A stretch of 64,000 bases of DNA from contig NZ_CP039692.1 in assembly GCF_005145045.1 (NCBI RefSeq), positions 1,396,001-1,460,000 of the forward strand. Direction: 5' to 3'. Source of the stretch: Agrobacterium larrymoorei. GTDB taxonomy: Bacteria > Pseudomonadota > Alphaproteobacteria > Rhizobiales > Rhizobiaceae. Position 1 is the first letter of the stretch; each line of letters starts with the position of its first letter. This document shows positions 18,403-28,400 of the stretch, piece by piece. A program made the position numbers and the translations under genes. Under the pieces are notes generated by a model. That model ran no database searches. It was given only the letters and a program-made list of their open reading frames with translations, and had not been told where the DNA came from.

Positions 18403-19446
18403 GTGACCCAGATGAGTAATACTGTATTCGATGGCGAGAGTTTGATCACACCGGAAGCTATATCTGAGGAAATTTTTGCTAAAAGAGGCTCGCAGTTTCA
18501 AGAGCAAATAGCACTTTCCCAAGCAGAGATTGCACTCATTCTCAATTTGGCACAACAGCAATTTCTAAGCGGGGTCTCGCCACAGACCATAATACATTCA
18601 GTGGCCGGAAGATTGCATACTGTACGTGAAAAATACCATTCGAGCGTGTGGAGAGAGCTTATCCCTCTCATTCAGGATCATCCGGTCTCTGATTATTTCC
18701 TGCAAGATCCGTTTACGAACTGGTCTTTCGAGAAGCCGCGCGGCTATTCCGGCGATGCCCAGCTTCTGGATTTCATCTACGGCCATGAGAGCGTAGCCGA
18801 CAAGATTGCTGCAGCGTCTCCCATCGGGGCCGCTCTTTACGATTACACGAAGGATGCATCCTCATCGGTTGCGGTGCGCGAGCGTCGCGATATTTTGACC
18901 CGCTATGTCGATCAGATTACGCTAGAGCGGGGGCCGGAAACGGAAATCCTGACGATCGCCGCCGGGCATCTGCGTGAGGCGAACCGTTCGCAGGCGCTTG
19001 CCAAGGGGCATATCAAGCGGTGGGTTGCGCTGGATCAGGATCCGCTCAGCATCGGTTCCATCTCCCGTGATTTTCATGGCACCTGCGTCGAAGCGATTGA
19101 CGGCTCGGTAAAGGGCATACTGGCGCGCAAGCATGATCTCGGCACCTTCGATTTCGTTTATGCCGCAGGGCTTTACGATTATCTGGTCGACAAGGTCGCG
19201 ATCAAGCTGACGCAGCGCTGCCTGGAAATGCTCAAGCCCGGCGGTACATTCCTGTTTGCCAACTTCGCGGAAGAGATCGGCGTCGACGGCTACATGGAAA
19301 GCTTCATGAACTGGGCGCTTCTTCTGCGCACCAAGTCGGACATGTGGAACATCATCAACGCCAGCGTCGATGCCAACTCGGTTCACGCGGAAGTCTTCTT
19401 CGGCGAAAACCGCAACATCGTCTACGGAATCATCCGCAAGCTTTAA
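18403..19446 (+). CDS. Class I SAM-dependent methyltransferase-like protein
   Basis: A 347-residue protein with an N-terminal helical part (1-100) and a methyltransferase domain from about 165. Motif I is degenerate (ILTIAAGHLREA). Later elements VALDQDP, FDFVYAAGLYDYL and MLKPGGTFLFANF are typical of the Rossmann-fold methyltransferases. The linker with RGYSGDAQLLDFIYGHES and SPIGAALYDYTKD recalls proteins related to PhcB and other EF (3-hydroxypalmitate methyl ester) synthases, from memory. Start GTG 18403 is favoured by GGAGA at 18391-18395; ATG 18412 is the alternative. The first 300 or so bases are visibly poorer in G+C than the rest. Confidence 0.72.
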   Translation: MTQMSNTVFDGESLITPEAISEEIFAKRGSQFQEQIALSQAEIALILNLAQQQFLSGVSPQTIIHSVAGRLHTVREKYHSSVWRELIPLIQDHPVSDYFLQDPFTNWSFEKPRGYSGDAQLLDFIYGHESVADKIAAASPIGAALYDYTKDASSSVAVRERRDILTRYVDQITLERGPETEILTIAAGHLREANRSQALAKGHIKRWVALDQDPLSIGSISRDFHGTCVEAIDGSVKGILARKHDLGTFDFVYAAGLYDYLVDKVAIKLTQRCLEMLKPGGTFLFANFAEEIGVDGYMESFMNWALLLRTKSDMWNIINASVDANSVHAEVFFGENRNIVYGIIRKL

Positions 19447-19572
19447 TCGTCAGATGCTTGACCAAAGCCGCGGTGCTTCTTGCTGGAGCGCTGCGGTTTT
19501 CCATTCAGACCGGATTCCCATCAGCACCGAAAGGCTTTACAGCTTTCGTAACGAGAGCCTGCTTTGGAGTGC

Positions 19573-20397
19573 ATGATGGAAAAGAAGCGCTATTATTCCG
19601 ATTTTGGTGGCCTGCCGGGCCAGACCGAGTTGCTGTCCAGCAAGGCGGTATTCAAGACCGCCTATGCGGTTATCCCGAAGCGCGTTCTTTCCGATATTGT
19701 GACCAGCGTTCTGCCGCATTGGACCGACGCGCGCGCCTGGATCATCGCGCGGCCCATGACGGGTTTTTCGGAAACTTTCGCGCAATATATCATGGAAGTG
19801 CAGCCGGGTGGCGGAAGCACGAAGCCGGAGCCGGATGCCCGTGCACAGGCAGCGATCTTCATGGTCGATGGCGAGATGACGATTACACTCGATGGCACGG
19901 ATCACGCACTCCGCGCCGGTTCTTTTGCATATATTCCGGCGGGCAGCATCTGGTCGCTGCGCGCCACCGGCACCACGCCTGCCAAATTCCACTGGGTGCG
20001 AAAGGTCTTCGACGTAGTGGAGGGGCTGGAACTGCCGCCAGCCATCTTTACCCATGAGGATGAGCATGAGATGGCCGCCATGCCGGAAACGGAAGGCAAG
20101 TGGGCAACGACCCGCTTTATCGATCCGGCTGACGGTCGTTACGACATGCACCTCAACGTGGTGACCTTCGAGCCCGGCGCGACCATTCCCTTCATGGAAA
20201 CCCATGTGATGGAGCATGGACTGTTCGTGCTGGAAGGCAAAGCGGTCTACCGCCTCAATGATGACTGGGTTGAAGTGGAGGCGGGCGACTTCATGTGGCT
20301 GCGCGCCTTTTGCCCTCAAGCCTGCTATGCAGGTGGGCCGGGACGTTTCCGCTACCTGCTCTACAAGGACGTAAACCGCCACGTTAAGCTCTGGTAA
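19573..20397 (+). CDS. allE: (S)-ureidoglycine aminohydrolase-like bicupin
   Basis: A 274-residue two-cupin protein. Residues 10-60 (LLSSKAVFKTAYAVIPKRVLSD) and the C-terminal cupin (FMETHVMEHGLFVLEGKAVYRLNDDWVEVEAGDFMWLRAFCPQACYAGG) match the AllE/YlbA family, including the H-x-x-E-H metal-binding pattern. The enzyme releases ammonia from (S)-ureidoglycine in purine breakdown. GGAG at 19566-19569 favours ATG 19576 or 19573. No other allantoin gene is in view, which is unusual but common enough in Rhizobiales, where purine genes are scattered. Confidence 0.82.
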   Translation: MMEKKRYYSDFGGLPGQTELLSSKAVFKTAYAVIPKRVLSDIVTSVLPHWTDARAWIIARPMTGFSETFAQYIMEVQPGGGSTKPEPDARAQAAIFMVDGEMTITLDGTDHALRAGSFAYIPAGSIWSLRATGTTPAKFHWVRKVFDVVEGLELPPAIFTHEDEHEMAAMPETEGKWATTRFIDPADGRYDMHLNVVTFEPGATIPFMETHVMEHGLFVLEGKAVYRLNDDWVEVEAGDFMWLRAFCPQACYAGGPGRFRYLLYKDVNRHVKLW

Positions 20398-20458
20398 CCT
20401 CTTTTTTGCACTGCGATAAGTTATTGCTTATTGAGTGTTTTCTGAAGAGGGGTAATGT

Positions 20459-21976
20459 GTGGAGCATCTTCCCTTAGGGAAGTCTCCATTGCGCAGCAGC
20501 AGAGACATTGCCATGACCCGAGAATTCGATGCAGACATATTCGCTTTGGCACCCGTGGCCATGTGGATTGAAGACTTCTCGGGCGTAAAGAAGCAGTTCG
20601 ATCTTTGGCGTGCCGCTGGCGTTACCGATCTTCGCGCATTTTTGCGGGAAGATCTCTCTCGCGTCGAACGCTGCTCCAAGAAAATCAAGGTGCTTGAAGT
20701 CAACGGAAAGACGCTCGACCTTTTCGAGGCGAAGGATTTCGATCATCTGATCGGAAATCTGCATCTGGTTTTCCGTGATGACATGCTGGAAAGCCATATC
20801 AACGAACTGGGCGCGCTATGGGACGGCGAGACGACGTTCTCCAGCCACGCCGTCAATTATGCGCTGAGCGGCAGGCGTCTCGATATTCAGTTGCGTGGCG
20901 CGGTCATTCCTGGGCATGAAGCCTCTCTTGACCGCATTTTGCTGACGACGGAGGATGTGACCGAGCGCGAAGAAGCGCGCAGGCGTGAAGAAAAGAACCG
21001 TCTTTACGCGGAAGGCATGTTCGAGCACTCGCCGGTTTCGCTGTGGGTCGAAGATTTCAGCTATGTGAAACGGCTGATCGACGACGCGAAGGAGCGTGGC
21101 ATCTCGGATTTCCGCGTCTTCATGGATGTACACCCGGAATTCGTGCGGCAATGTATGAGCGAAATTCGCGTCATTGACATCAATCAGTCAACGCTCGATC
21201 TGTTTTGTGCCCCGGACAGGCAAACGTTGCTGCATCGACTGGGGGATATCTTCCGCGACGAGATGGAAAAGCCCTTCCGTGAGCAACTGATGGACCTGTG
21301 GAACGGCAACCTGTTCCACCAGCGGGAAATCGTCAACTACGCGCTGGACGGCTCGGAGCGGCATGTGCTGCTGCAATTTTCGGTCTTCCCGGGATACGAG
21401 CACGACTGGTCTCTGGTCCAGGTGGCGCTGACCGATATTACTGCACGTAAGAAGGCTGAGGCCTATCTCGAATATCTCGGCAAGCATGATGTGCTGACCA
21501 AGCTTTACAACCGCGCTTTCTATGCCGACGAGTTGAACCGTCTGGAGCGCAACAGGCTACGCCCGGTTTCCGCAATCATTATCGACCTCAACGGGCTGAA
21601 GGATGCCAATGATACGCTGGGCCACGATGCGGGCGACGCACTTTTGCGGCGGCTGGGAGAAGTGTTGAACGGCGTGGTTTCCACGCCCAACCACGCGGCC
21701 CGTATTGGTGGCGACGAGTTCGCAATTCTTATGCCGGGTGCTGACAAGCAGACGGCGGCAACCATGGTGGATACGATCTACGAATTGTTGAAGATCAACA
21801 ACCAGTTCTACTCCACCGCACCGCTCGGCATTTCCCTCGGCGTTGCGACGAGTGAGGATGGCGAGAGCCTCGAATATGTGGTGAAGCGCGCCGATGCCAA
21901 TATGTATGAGCAGAAGAAGGCGCATTACGCCACGCTCATCTCTAAAGCATCTCCGGCGAAACAGGCTGGCAGATAA
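20459..21976 (+). CDS. Tandem PAS-like sensor with GGDEF diguanylate cyclase domain
   Basis: The 505-residue product has two similar PAS-like modules. They begin APVAMWIEDFSGVKKQFD (near 31) and SPVSLWVEDFSYVKRLID (near 192) and look like an internal duplication. Each ends in a DVTER- or DITAR-like element. The GGDEF domain (about 340-490) has an intact RIGGDEF site and LGHDAGD, with no RxxD inhibitory site. I see no membrane segment, so it is likely a cytoplasmic c-di-GMP synthase with a small-molecule or redox sensor. The start is GTG 20459, preceded by GAGGGG; ATG 20513 is possible. It converges with the GH16 gene. Confidence 0.88.
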   Translation: MEHLPLGKSPLRSSRDIAMTREFDADIFALAPVAMWIEDFSGVKKQFDLWRAAGVTDLRAFLREDLSRVERCSKKIKVLEVNGKTLDLFEAKDFDHLIGNLHLVFRDDMLESHINELGALWDGETTFSSHAVNYALSGRRLDIQLRGAVIPGHEASLDRILLTTEDVTEREEARRREEKNRLYAEGMFEHSPVSLWVEDFSYVKRLIDDAKERGISDFRVFMDVHPEFVRQCMSEIRVIDINQSTLDLFCAPDRQTLLHRLGDIFRDEMEKPFREQLMDLWNGNLFHQREIVNYALDGSERHVLLQFSVFPGYEHDWSLVQVALTDITARKKAEAYLEYLGKHDVLTKLYNRAFYADELNRLERNRLRPVSAIIIDLNGLKDANDTLGHDAGDALLRRLGEVLNGVVSTPNHAARIGGDEFAILMPGADKQTAATMVDTIYELLKINNQFYSTAPLGISLGVATSEDGESLEYVVKRADANMYEQKKAHYATLISKASPAKQAGR

Positions 21977-22003
21977 AACGCCAGCCTGGCTCTTAAGCCG
22001 CGA

Positions 22004-23434
22004 TCACACGAGCAGATATTGCGACTGGTGCTGAACGCTTGCCGTTGCTGGATCTTCCAGCTCATAGGCACGAATGTAATCGATCTTCATTTCCGAGCCA
22101 TTTGGCAGGCCGTTTGCAGGCGTCCCTGCAATGCCGCCAACAGCCAGGTTGACGAGCATATACATGGAATCATGCATATCGGCAGGCGTGTCGATCTGCG
22201 CCACCGCCACATCGTCAAAATACCAGGTGATGTGGTTTTCATCCCAGAGAAGGCCGTAATTGTGGAAACCTTCAGTGCTGGCAACGCTGACATTGTTGAT
22301 CGACGACGTCTGCTGGCCGGATGCATTGGAGTGCGCCGAAAGGATCAGCGTGTTCGGGTTCTGCCCACGCATCTCGATGACGTCCAGCTCCGGTGGCCAT
22401 CTGCCATCGGTCGGTAGCAACCAGAAGGCAGGCCAAACGCCTTGATCCGAAGGCATATCTGCCCTGATCTCGAAATAACCATAGGTCTGCGAGAAGGATG
22501 GGTGGGTGGTCAACATGCCAGACGTGTAGTCATAGCCGTTTACCGCGTCAGAAATCGCATCCGGCGTCGGCGCTGCCTTGATCGTCAATATACCGTCCTG
22601 AATCGAGAAGGGATTGACGGACGACGTGGGCTGATAGGCCGGGTTTATGTACCACTGCTTTTCGGAGTTGGTGTGCAAGCTGCCGCCTTGCTCTCCGGCC
22701 CACCAGAATTTCGGCTCCCAGGTGCCGCTCGTTCCGTTGCTGAGCGAAAGGCTGTTGAAGTCGTCTGAGAAGGTGGAGGTCAGTTGCGACCGATCCAGGC
22801 TGAGCTTGAACTGCTCCGGCTTGAGATCGTTGGCCGTCGTATTTGCCAGAACGACGCTTTCACCATTGTCGAAATTGAGCCAGAGATCATTGCCTTTCTG
22901 GCTGGATGCACTGAGAAGATGGTCGAAGGAGGTGACGCCATAGCCATCGAGGCGGATGAAGTCGTCGGAACCGAAATCGGTAATCAGATCCGTGCCGTTG
23001 CCCTTGGAGAAGACGAAAGTATCGGCCCCGCCGCCGCCGATCAGCACATCGTTGCCCGCGCCGCCATCTATGGTCTGGCTGCCGGAGCCGCCGGTTATGA
23101 TGTTGTCGAGATCATTGCCGAAAGCGTGGCGGCCATCGCCGGTTACTCTCAGATTCTCGAAATTATCCGGCAGGGTGTAGCTCATCCACGTATCTATCGT
23201 GTCGATGCCTTCGCCGGGCGCCTCGACAGCGCGGTTGATGGTCGAATACAGGTAGTAGATGTCATCGCCCGTGCCGCCATGCATCGTCACGTTGACGCTG
23301 CCATCGCCCCACATGGAATCATTGCCGCCGGTGCCGTAAAGATCAGGGCCGGAGCCCGTTGCCGAGAAAAAGCCGGTTGAAGTATCGCTATAATAAAGTG
23401 GTTTGCCCACCGCATTCGTGATCGATCGTGCCAT
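22004..23434 (-). CDS. ExsH-like secreted endo-beta-glucanase: N-terminal RTX-type repeats, C-terminal GH16
   Basis: The 476-residue protein lacks a Sec signal. Residues 30-165 contain Ca2+-binding RTX-like nonads (GTGGNDSMWGDG, GGTGDDI, GGAGNDVLIGGGGADTF). Residues 220-460 form a GH16 laminarinase/lichenase fold with the catalytic motif ELDVIE near residue 350. This order (RTX first, GH16 last) and length match Sinorhizobium ExsH and Rhizobium Ply glycanases, which leave by the PrsDE type I system and trim acidic exopolysaccharide such as succinoglycan. Substrate and route are inferred from the family. The exporter is not in this window. Confidence 0.88.
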   Translation of the reverse strand: MARSITNAVGKPLYYSDTSTGFFSATGSGPDLYGTGGNDSMWGDGSVNVTMHGGTGDDIYYLYSTINRAVEAPGEGIDTIDTWMSYTLPDNFENLRVTGDGRHAFGNDLDNIITGGSGSQTIDGGAGNDVLIGGGGADTFVFSKGNGTDLITDFGSDDFIRLDGYGVTSFDHLLSASSQKGNDLWLNFDNGESVVLANTTANDLKPEQFKLSLDRSQLTSTFSDDFNSLSLSNGTSGTWEPKFWWAGEQGGSLHTNSEKQWYINPAYQPTSSVNPFSIQDGILTIKAAPTPDAISDAVNGYDYTSGMLTTHPSFSQTYGYFEIRADMPSDQGVWPAFWLLPTDGRWPPELDVIEMRGQNPNTLILSAHSNASGQQTSSINNVSVASTEGFHNYGLLWDENHITWYFDDVAVAQIDTPADMHDSMYMLVNLAVGGIAGTPANGLPNGSEMKIDYIRAYELEDPATASVQHQSQYLLV

Positions 23435-23627
23435 CGCAACGCCTCCTGCGCGGTTAGTCCTCCCTTAATGTCCTCCGAGATGAGTGTACCAGCGATGGCG
23501 TTTCGTTTTGTGGCTAAAATGCGAAATATGGCCTTTGGACGGCCTTGAAATCTGAGGGGTGAATTTGCACATGCGCTCACGCAGAAAAATGTGAGTCTTG
23601 CGCTAACTAAATGTAATTACTGTGTTT

Positions 23628-24422
23628 TCAGACGGGAAGCGTGATTTCCAGTGCTCCGATCTCGGCCCAGGTCGCCTTGACGGTGGTATGATCGGAAAGG
23701 CGGAGAAGCCCACAGAGGCTTCCTGTTGTGATGACCTGACCGCGCTTGAGCCCACCCAGATTATCGATCTGCGCATTTGCATAGTCAACCAGAGGTACCA
23801 GCGGATCGACTTGCGGATGCTTCGGCACGGCGGCGAAGAGAACGTCATCGTCTGCCTCAAGCGTCAGCGGTGGCAGATCGGGCGACTGCAGGGCCACCGC
23901 CTGAAGAGTGGAAGCTTCAATTACAGGGCCAAGAACAAAAGAGTGGTTGCCCAGCCGGTCTGCAAGGAAAAGCGGGAAGGGCGCCTTGTTTTCCTCCACG
24001 AGACGATAGCTGACGAGCTCAGCGCCCAGATGAACGGAAGCAATATTCTCGATAATAACGTCGCGAGTATAGCTCTGGCCGATTGGAAGAGCTGGAAGAT
24101 CATTGGCAAGAACAAAGCAGATTTCGATCTCAACCGCCACGGTTCCCGGCTTCGGCACGGTCAGCGGACCTTCTGCAGCGGTGTCATAGAGATCGAGCAG
24201 CGGAGCCGCGACGGCGCGACCATTATTCATGGCGATTTTCCAGCCAGCCACTTCCTTGCCGATTGCGCCGGTGGCGATGGCCTGCGCAGCCATTCCCGTT
24301 TCGATACTGTCTGGAATAAGACCGTTAGCCACCAGCGTCTCAACGCTCAGAGACGATTGCTGTGCCTCGGCCCCAGCCAGAACGACACCAAGCTTGATGT
24401 TCGCTTCCGTCATCGTCGTCAT
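23628..24422 (-). CDS. 2-keto-4-pentenoate hydratase (MhpD/FAH-fold) family enzyme
   Basis: A 264-residue protein with the MhpD-type layout: GKEVAGWKIAMNN near residue 55, VAVEIEICFVLANDLP with acidic metal ligands near 97, IASVHLGAELVSYR, and the C-terminal LGGLKRGQVITTGSLCGLLRLS. Family members hydrate 2-hydroxydienoates in meta-cleavage pathways or decarboxylate related acids. GGGAGGA before ATG 24422 decides the start; the frame continues upstream without coding character. No aromatic-ring cleavage genes are nearby, so the physiological substrate is open. Confidence 0.82.
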   Translation of the reverse strand: MTTMTEANIKLGVVLAGAEAQQSSLSVETLVANGLIPDSIETGMAAQAIATGAIGKEVAGWKIAMNNGRAVAAPLLDLYDTAAEGPLTVPKPGTVAVEIEICFVLANDLPALPIGQSYTRDVIIENIASVHLGAELVSYRLVEENKAPFPLFLADRLGNHSFVLGPVIEASTLQAVALQSPDLPPLTLEADDDVLFAAVPKHPQVDPLVPLVDYANAQIDNLGGLKRGQVITTGSLCGLLRLSDHTTVKATWAEIGALEITLPV

Positions 24423-25436
24423 GCGTTTATCCTCCCGTAACGTCAGGCTTTTTAGCTTCATTACAGGCAAATGAGGCTCTGGCAAGGGACGTTGCAGGCG
24501 CAAACCCGCAAATGTACTGTCTTCAACATAATATTGGAGTAGAAGTATTTTCCGAACTCGCGCGTTTACGCCATGCTCATCAGCATACAGCCTCTAGCTC
24601 CGTCACGCATCTGGCGGTCGAGGCCGCACCTAAACGCCTATGTTCAGTCGCGCGCCAGCCTTGAGGTCGGGCGCCGGCGCAACTCATGAGATGCGCTAAA
24701 CGGTTTATGCCGCTGTATAGTTGGACTAGATGGAGCCTGCGCTGCTACGTTGCATGGAGGCAATGAAATTATATGATTGATATTAAGAACATAATATATC
24801 TATACTGATGAAATAACATTTTTTACTGTGTGGTTAAAGATTTCCGTTGGGGCGACGCCCAAAAAAAGTCTGAAGAAATAGGAGTTTTTTTACGTTGAAA
24901 AACAAATCTTCATTTTGTACATCCTGTGGATGAAATTCACGCTCTGTTTTAGTGATCTGGAAAAACACCCGGGTATCAAAGAGATTTCGTCTCTTTAGTA
25001 CTGTTTTTTTTAAATCGGGCTTTTGGTTACAGGTCGAATCATTCCAATATAGTGGTTGTAATAGGACTTCGAATTAACCAAATTTTAAAAGGTTATAGAG
25101 AATAGTCCAGTCGCTGAGGTGGGAAGTGGGCAATGCACTCGCAGCTAATGATAAGCTGCATATGTGCCTGTTCATGACAATCTCAAATTATTTGGCGTAA
25201 AAGGTCGGAGCCCGTAAGGGCTCTGCGTGCATGATGCCTTCCAGTACGCCGGCTCTCGAAAGCCATGTTTTCCAAGGATCGTTATTGCCCTGACGGGCGC
25301 CGGGTCGACTTTGCCGTCGGTTTGGTGCGCTGGTTTGCGAACGTTTGATCGTTCGCGCAGCTATGCGTGGTTTGAAGCCATTCATGTTGCCCGGCGCAGA
25401 TAACATTTGTCATTTGCCAAACGGGGGCACGCGTCC
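24423..25436. other. Kilobase intergenic region, partly AT-rich, upstream of the octapeptide-repeat gene
   Basis: No convincing gene on either strand. Roughly 24760-25110 is strongly AT-rich compared with the rest of the window. It includes a hairpin (24978-24984 with 24990-24996, loop TTTCG) followed after 15 bases by a T run near 25013-25020. The proximal part is GC-richer and holds two perfect hairpins: GAGCCC-GTAA-GGGCTC near 25208-25223, and GCGAACG with CGTTCGC at 25337-25356. These could belong to a long structured 5' leader of the repeat gene. No promoter could be placed with confidence. Confidence 0.5.
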
Positions 25437-28400
25437 ATGACGTCAATTGTAGCTAATCTTTCGATCAAGCAGATAAGCAATCTTTCCACCACTACGATGA
25501 AGTCACTCACATCGGCTGACATCGCTGCGCTCAGCAATGCGCAGATTGGTGCTCTTAGTTCTACGCAGATCGGCGCGCTGAACACCGACATAATGTCGTC
25601 CATCGGCAGCGACAAGATCAGCGCAATCTCCGCCAAGGCAATTGTAGGCCTAACGGTCGATCAGTTGACTGCGATTGGTTCTGCTCAGGTTGTTGGCCTG
25701 ACGACGACACAAGTTGCGGCAATGTACGCAAGCCAGATCGGCGCTCTCAATGATGAGGGCTTGGAGGCTTTGAGCTCGGCGCAAGTAGCCGTCATGAAAT
25801 CCGATCAGGTCGCTACGCTGTCTGCTGATGAGCTGAAGAAATTCACGACGGATGAGATTGCAGCGATCAACACAAAGGCTCTTGCCGGTCTCCAGACTTC
25901 TGAAATCGCTTCGCTGGAAACCTCTGTTCTGCAGGCCTTCTCCAGCACACAGCTGGGTGCGTTCAACTCCTTGCAGCTCGGCGCTCTCAAGACCGAACAG
26001 CTTGCCGTACTGAAAACCGAACAGCTTGCAGGTCTTTCCGCCAAGCAGATCGTCTCGCTTGACTCCGGTGCTGTCAGCGGCCTGACTTCGGATCAGGTTT
26101 CAAAGCTCTCTGCGGTACAGGTTGCTGCACTGACGTCTAACCAGATCGACAGCATCAGCGATGACGCCATTGCTGGTTTCACAAGCGATCAGGCCAAGGT
26201 CCTGACCTCTGCTCAGGTTGCCAAGCTGTCTGCAGATGACCTGAAAAAGTTCGCTGCGGACGAGATTGCTGCCATTAACACCAAGGCACTCGCCGGTCTT
26301 CAGAGTGACGTACTCGGTGCACTGGAAACTGCATCCCTGCAGGCTTTCTCCAGCGCGCAGCTTGGTGCGATGACTTCGTCTCAGCTCGGCGCTCTCAAGA
26401 CCGAACAGCTTGCAGTACTGAAAACAGAACAGCTTGCAGGTCTTACGGCCAAGCAGATCGTCTCGCTCGACACGGGTGCTGTCAGCGGTCTGACTTCGGA
26501 TCAGGTTGCCAAGCTCTCCACAACGCAGGTTGCTGCACTGACCTCCGACCAGCTGGCAAACTTCAGTGGTGATGCGATCACGGCTCTGACGTCCGATCAG
26601 GCCAAGGTTCTGACATCTGCTCAGGTCTCCACCCTGTCCGCAGAAGAACTGAAGACCTTCTCCACGGATGAAATTGCAGCGATCAGCACCAAGGCACTTG
26701 CAGGTCTCCAGACTTCTGAGATTGCCCTGCTGGAAACCGCTGCTCTGCAGGCATTCAGCGGCGCGCAGATTGGCTCTCTGAACACAAATCAGATCGCCTC
26801 GCTCACGACTGAACAGGTCGGCTTGCTTGCGACCGGTCAGGTTGCCGCGCTCACATCCAAGCAGCTCGCTGCTCTGGTGCCTGGAAAGCTCAGCACGCTC
26901 ACCACTGATCAGGTGAACGTTCTGACCAACCAGCAGTTGACGGCATTGAGCACAGCTCAGCTCGCCGCCTTCAGCGCCGATGCGGTCAAGGCTTTGGACT
27001 CCGATCAGATCGCCGTTCTGAGCTCCGGTCAGGTCGCCACGCTCTCTGCTGACGAACTGAAGGACTTCACGGCGGATGAGATTGCAGCGATCAACACCAA
27101 GGCTCTCGCAGGTCTCCAGACTTCTGAGATCGCCTTGCTGGAAACTGCCTCCCTGCAGGCCTTCACCAGCACGCAGCTTGGTGCTCTGAACGCATCTCAG
27201 CTCGGCGCTCTCAAGACCGAACAGCTTGCAGTACTGAAAACAGAACAGCTCGCAGGTCTTTCCGCCAAGCAGATCGTCTCGCTCGACACGGGCGCTGTCA
27301 GCGGTCTGACTTCGGATCAGGTTGCCAAGCTCTCCACGACGCAGGTTGCTGCGCTGACTGCGGACCAAATCAACAGCATTAGCGATGACGCTGTTGCAGG
27401 TTTCACGAGCGATCAGGCCAAGGCCTTGACCTCTGTTCAGGTCGCCAAGCTGTCTGCAGATGATCTGAAAAAGTTTGCTACTGACGAGATTGCTGCCATT
27501 AGCACCAAGGCACTCGCCGGTCTTCAGAGTGACGTACTCGGTGCACTGGAAACTGCATCCCTGCAGGCTTTCTCCAGCGCGCAGCTTGGTGCGATGACTT
27601 CGTCTCAGCTCGGCGCTCTCAAGACCGAACAGCTTGCAGTACTGAAAACAGAACAGCTTGCAGGTCTTACGGCCAAGCAGATCGTCTCGCTCGACACGGG
27701 TGCTGTCAGCGGTCTGACTTCGGATCAGGTTGCCAAGCTCTCCACAACGCAGGTTGCTGCACTGACCTCCGACCAGCTGGCAAACTTCAGTGGTGATGCG
27801 ATCACGGCTCTGACGTCCGATCAGGCCAAGGTTCTGACATCTGCTCAGGTCTCCACCCTGTCCGCAGAAGAACTGAAGACCTTCTCCACGGATGAAATTG
27901 CAGCGATCAGCACCAAGGCACTTGCAGGTCTCCAGACTTCTGAGATTGCCCTGCTGGAAACCGCTGCTCTGCAGGCATTCAGCGGCGCGCAGATTGGCTC
28001 TCTGAACACAAATCAGATCGCCTCGCTCACGACTGAACAGGTCGGCTTGCTTGCGACCGGTCAGGTTGCCGCGCTCACATCCAAGCAGCTCGCTGCTCTG
28101 GTGCCTGGAAAGCTCAGCACGCTCACCACTGATCAGGTGAACGTTCTGACCAACCAGCAGTTGACGGCATTGAGCACAGCTCAGCTCGCCGCCTTCAGCG
28201 CCGATGCGGTCAAGGCTTTGGACTCCGATCAGATCGCCGTTCTGAGCTCCGGTCAGGTCGCCACGCTCTCTGCTGACGAACTGAAGGACTTCACGGCGGA
28301 TGAGATTGCAGCGATCAACACCAAGGCTCTCGCAGGTCTCCAGACTTCTGAGATTGCCTTGCTGGAAACCGCTGCCCTGCAGGCCTTCACCAGCACGCAG

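Noticed and set aside
26100..27368. Long antisense frame (422 codons) opposite the octapeptide gene, and a similar one at 28869-29696
   Set aside because: They are mirror frames created by the repetitive codons. They are rich in Arg, Cys and Gly with no family features, and repeat wherever the sense repeat does.
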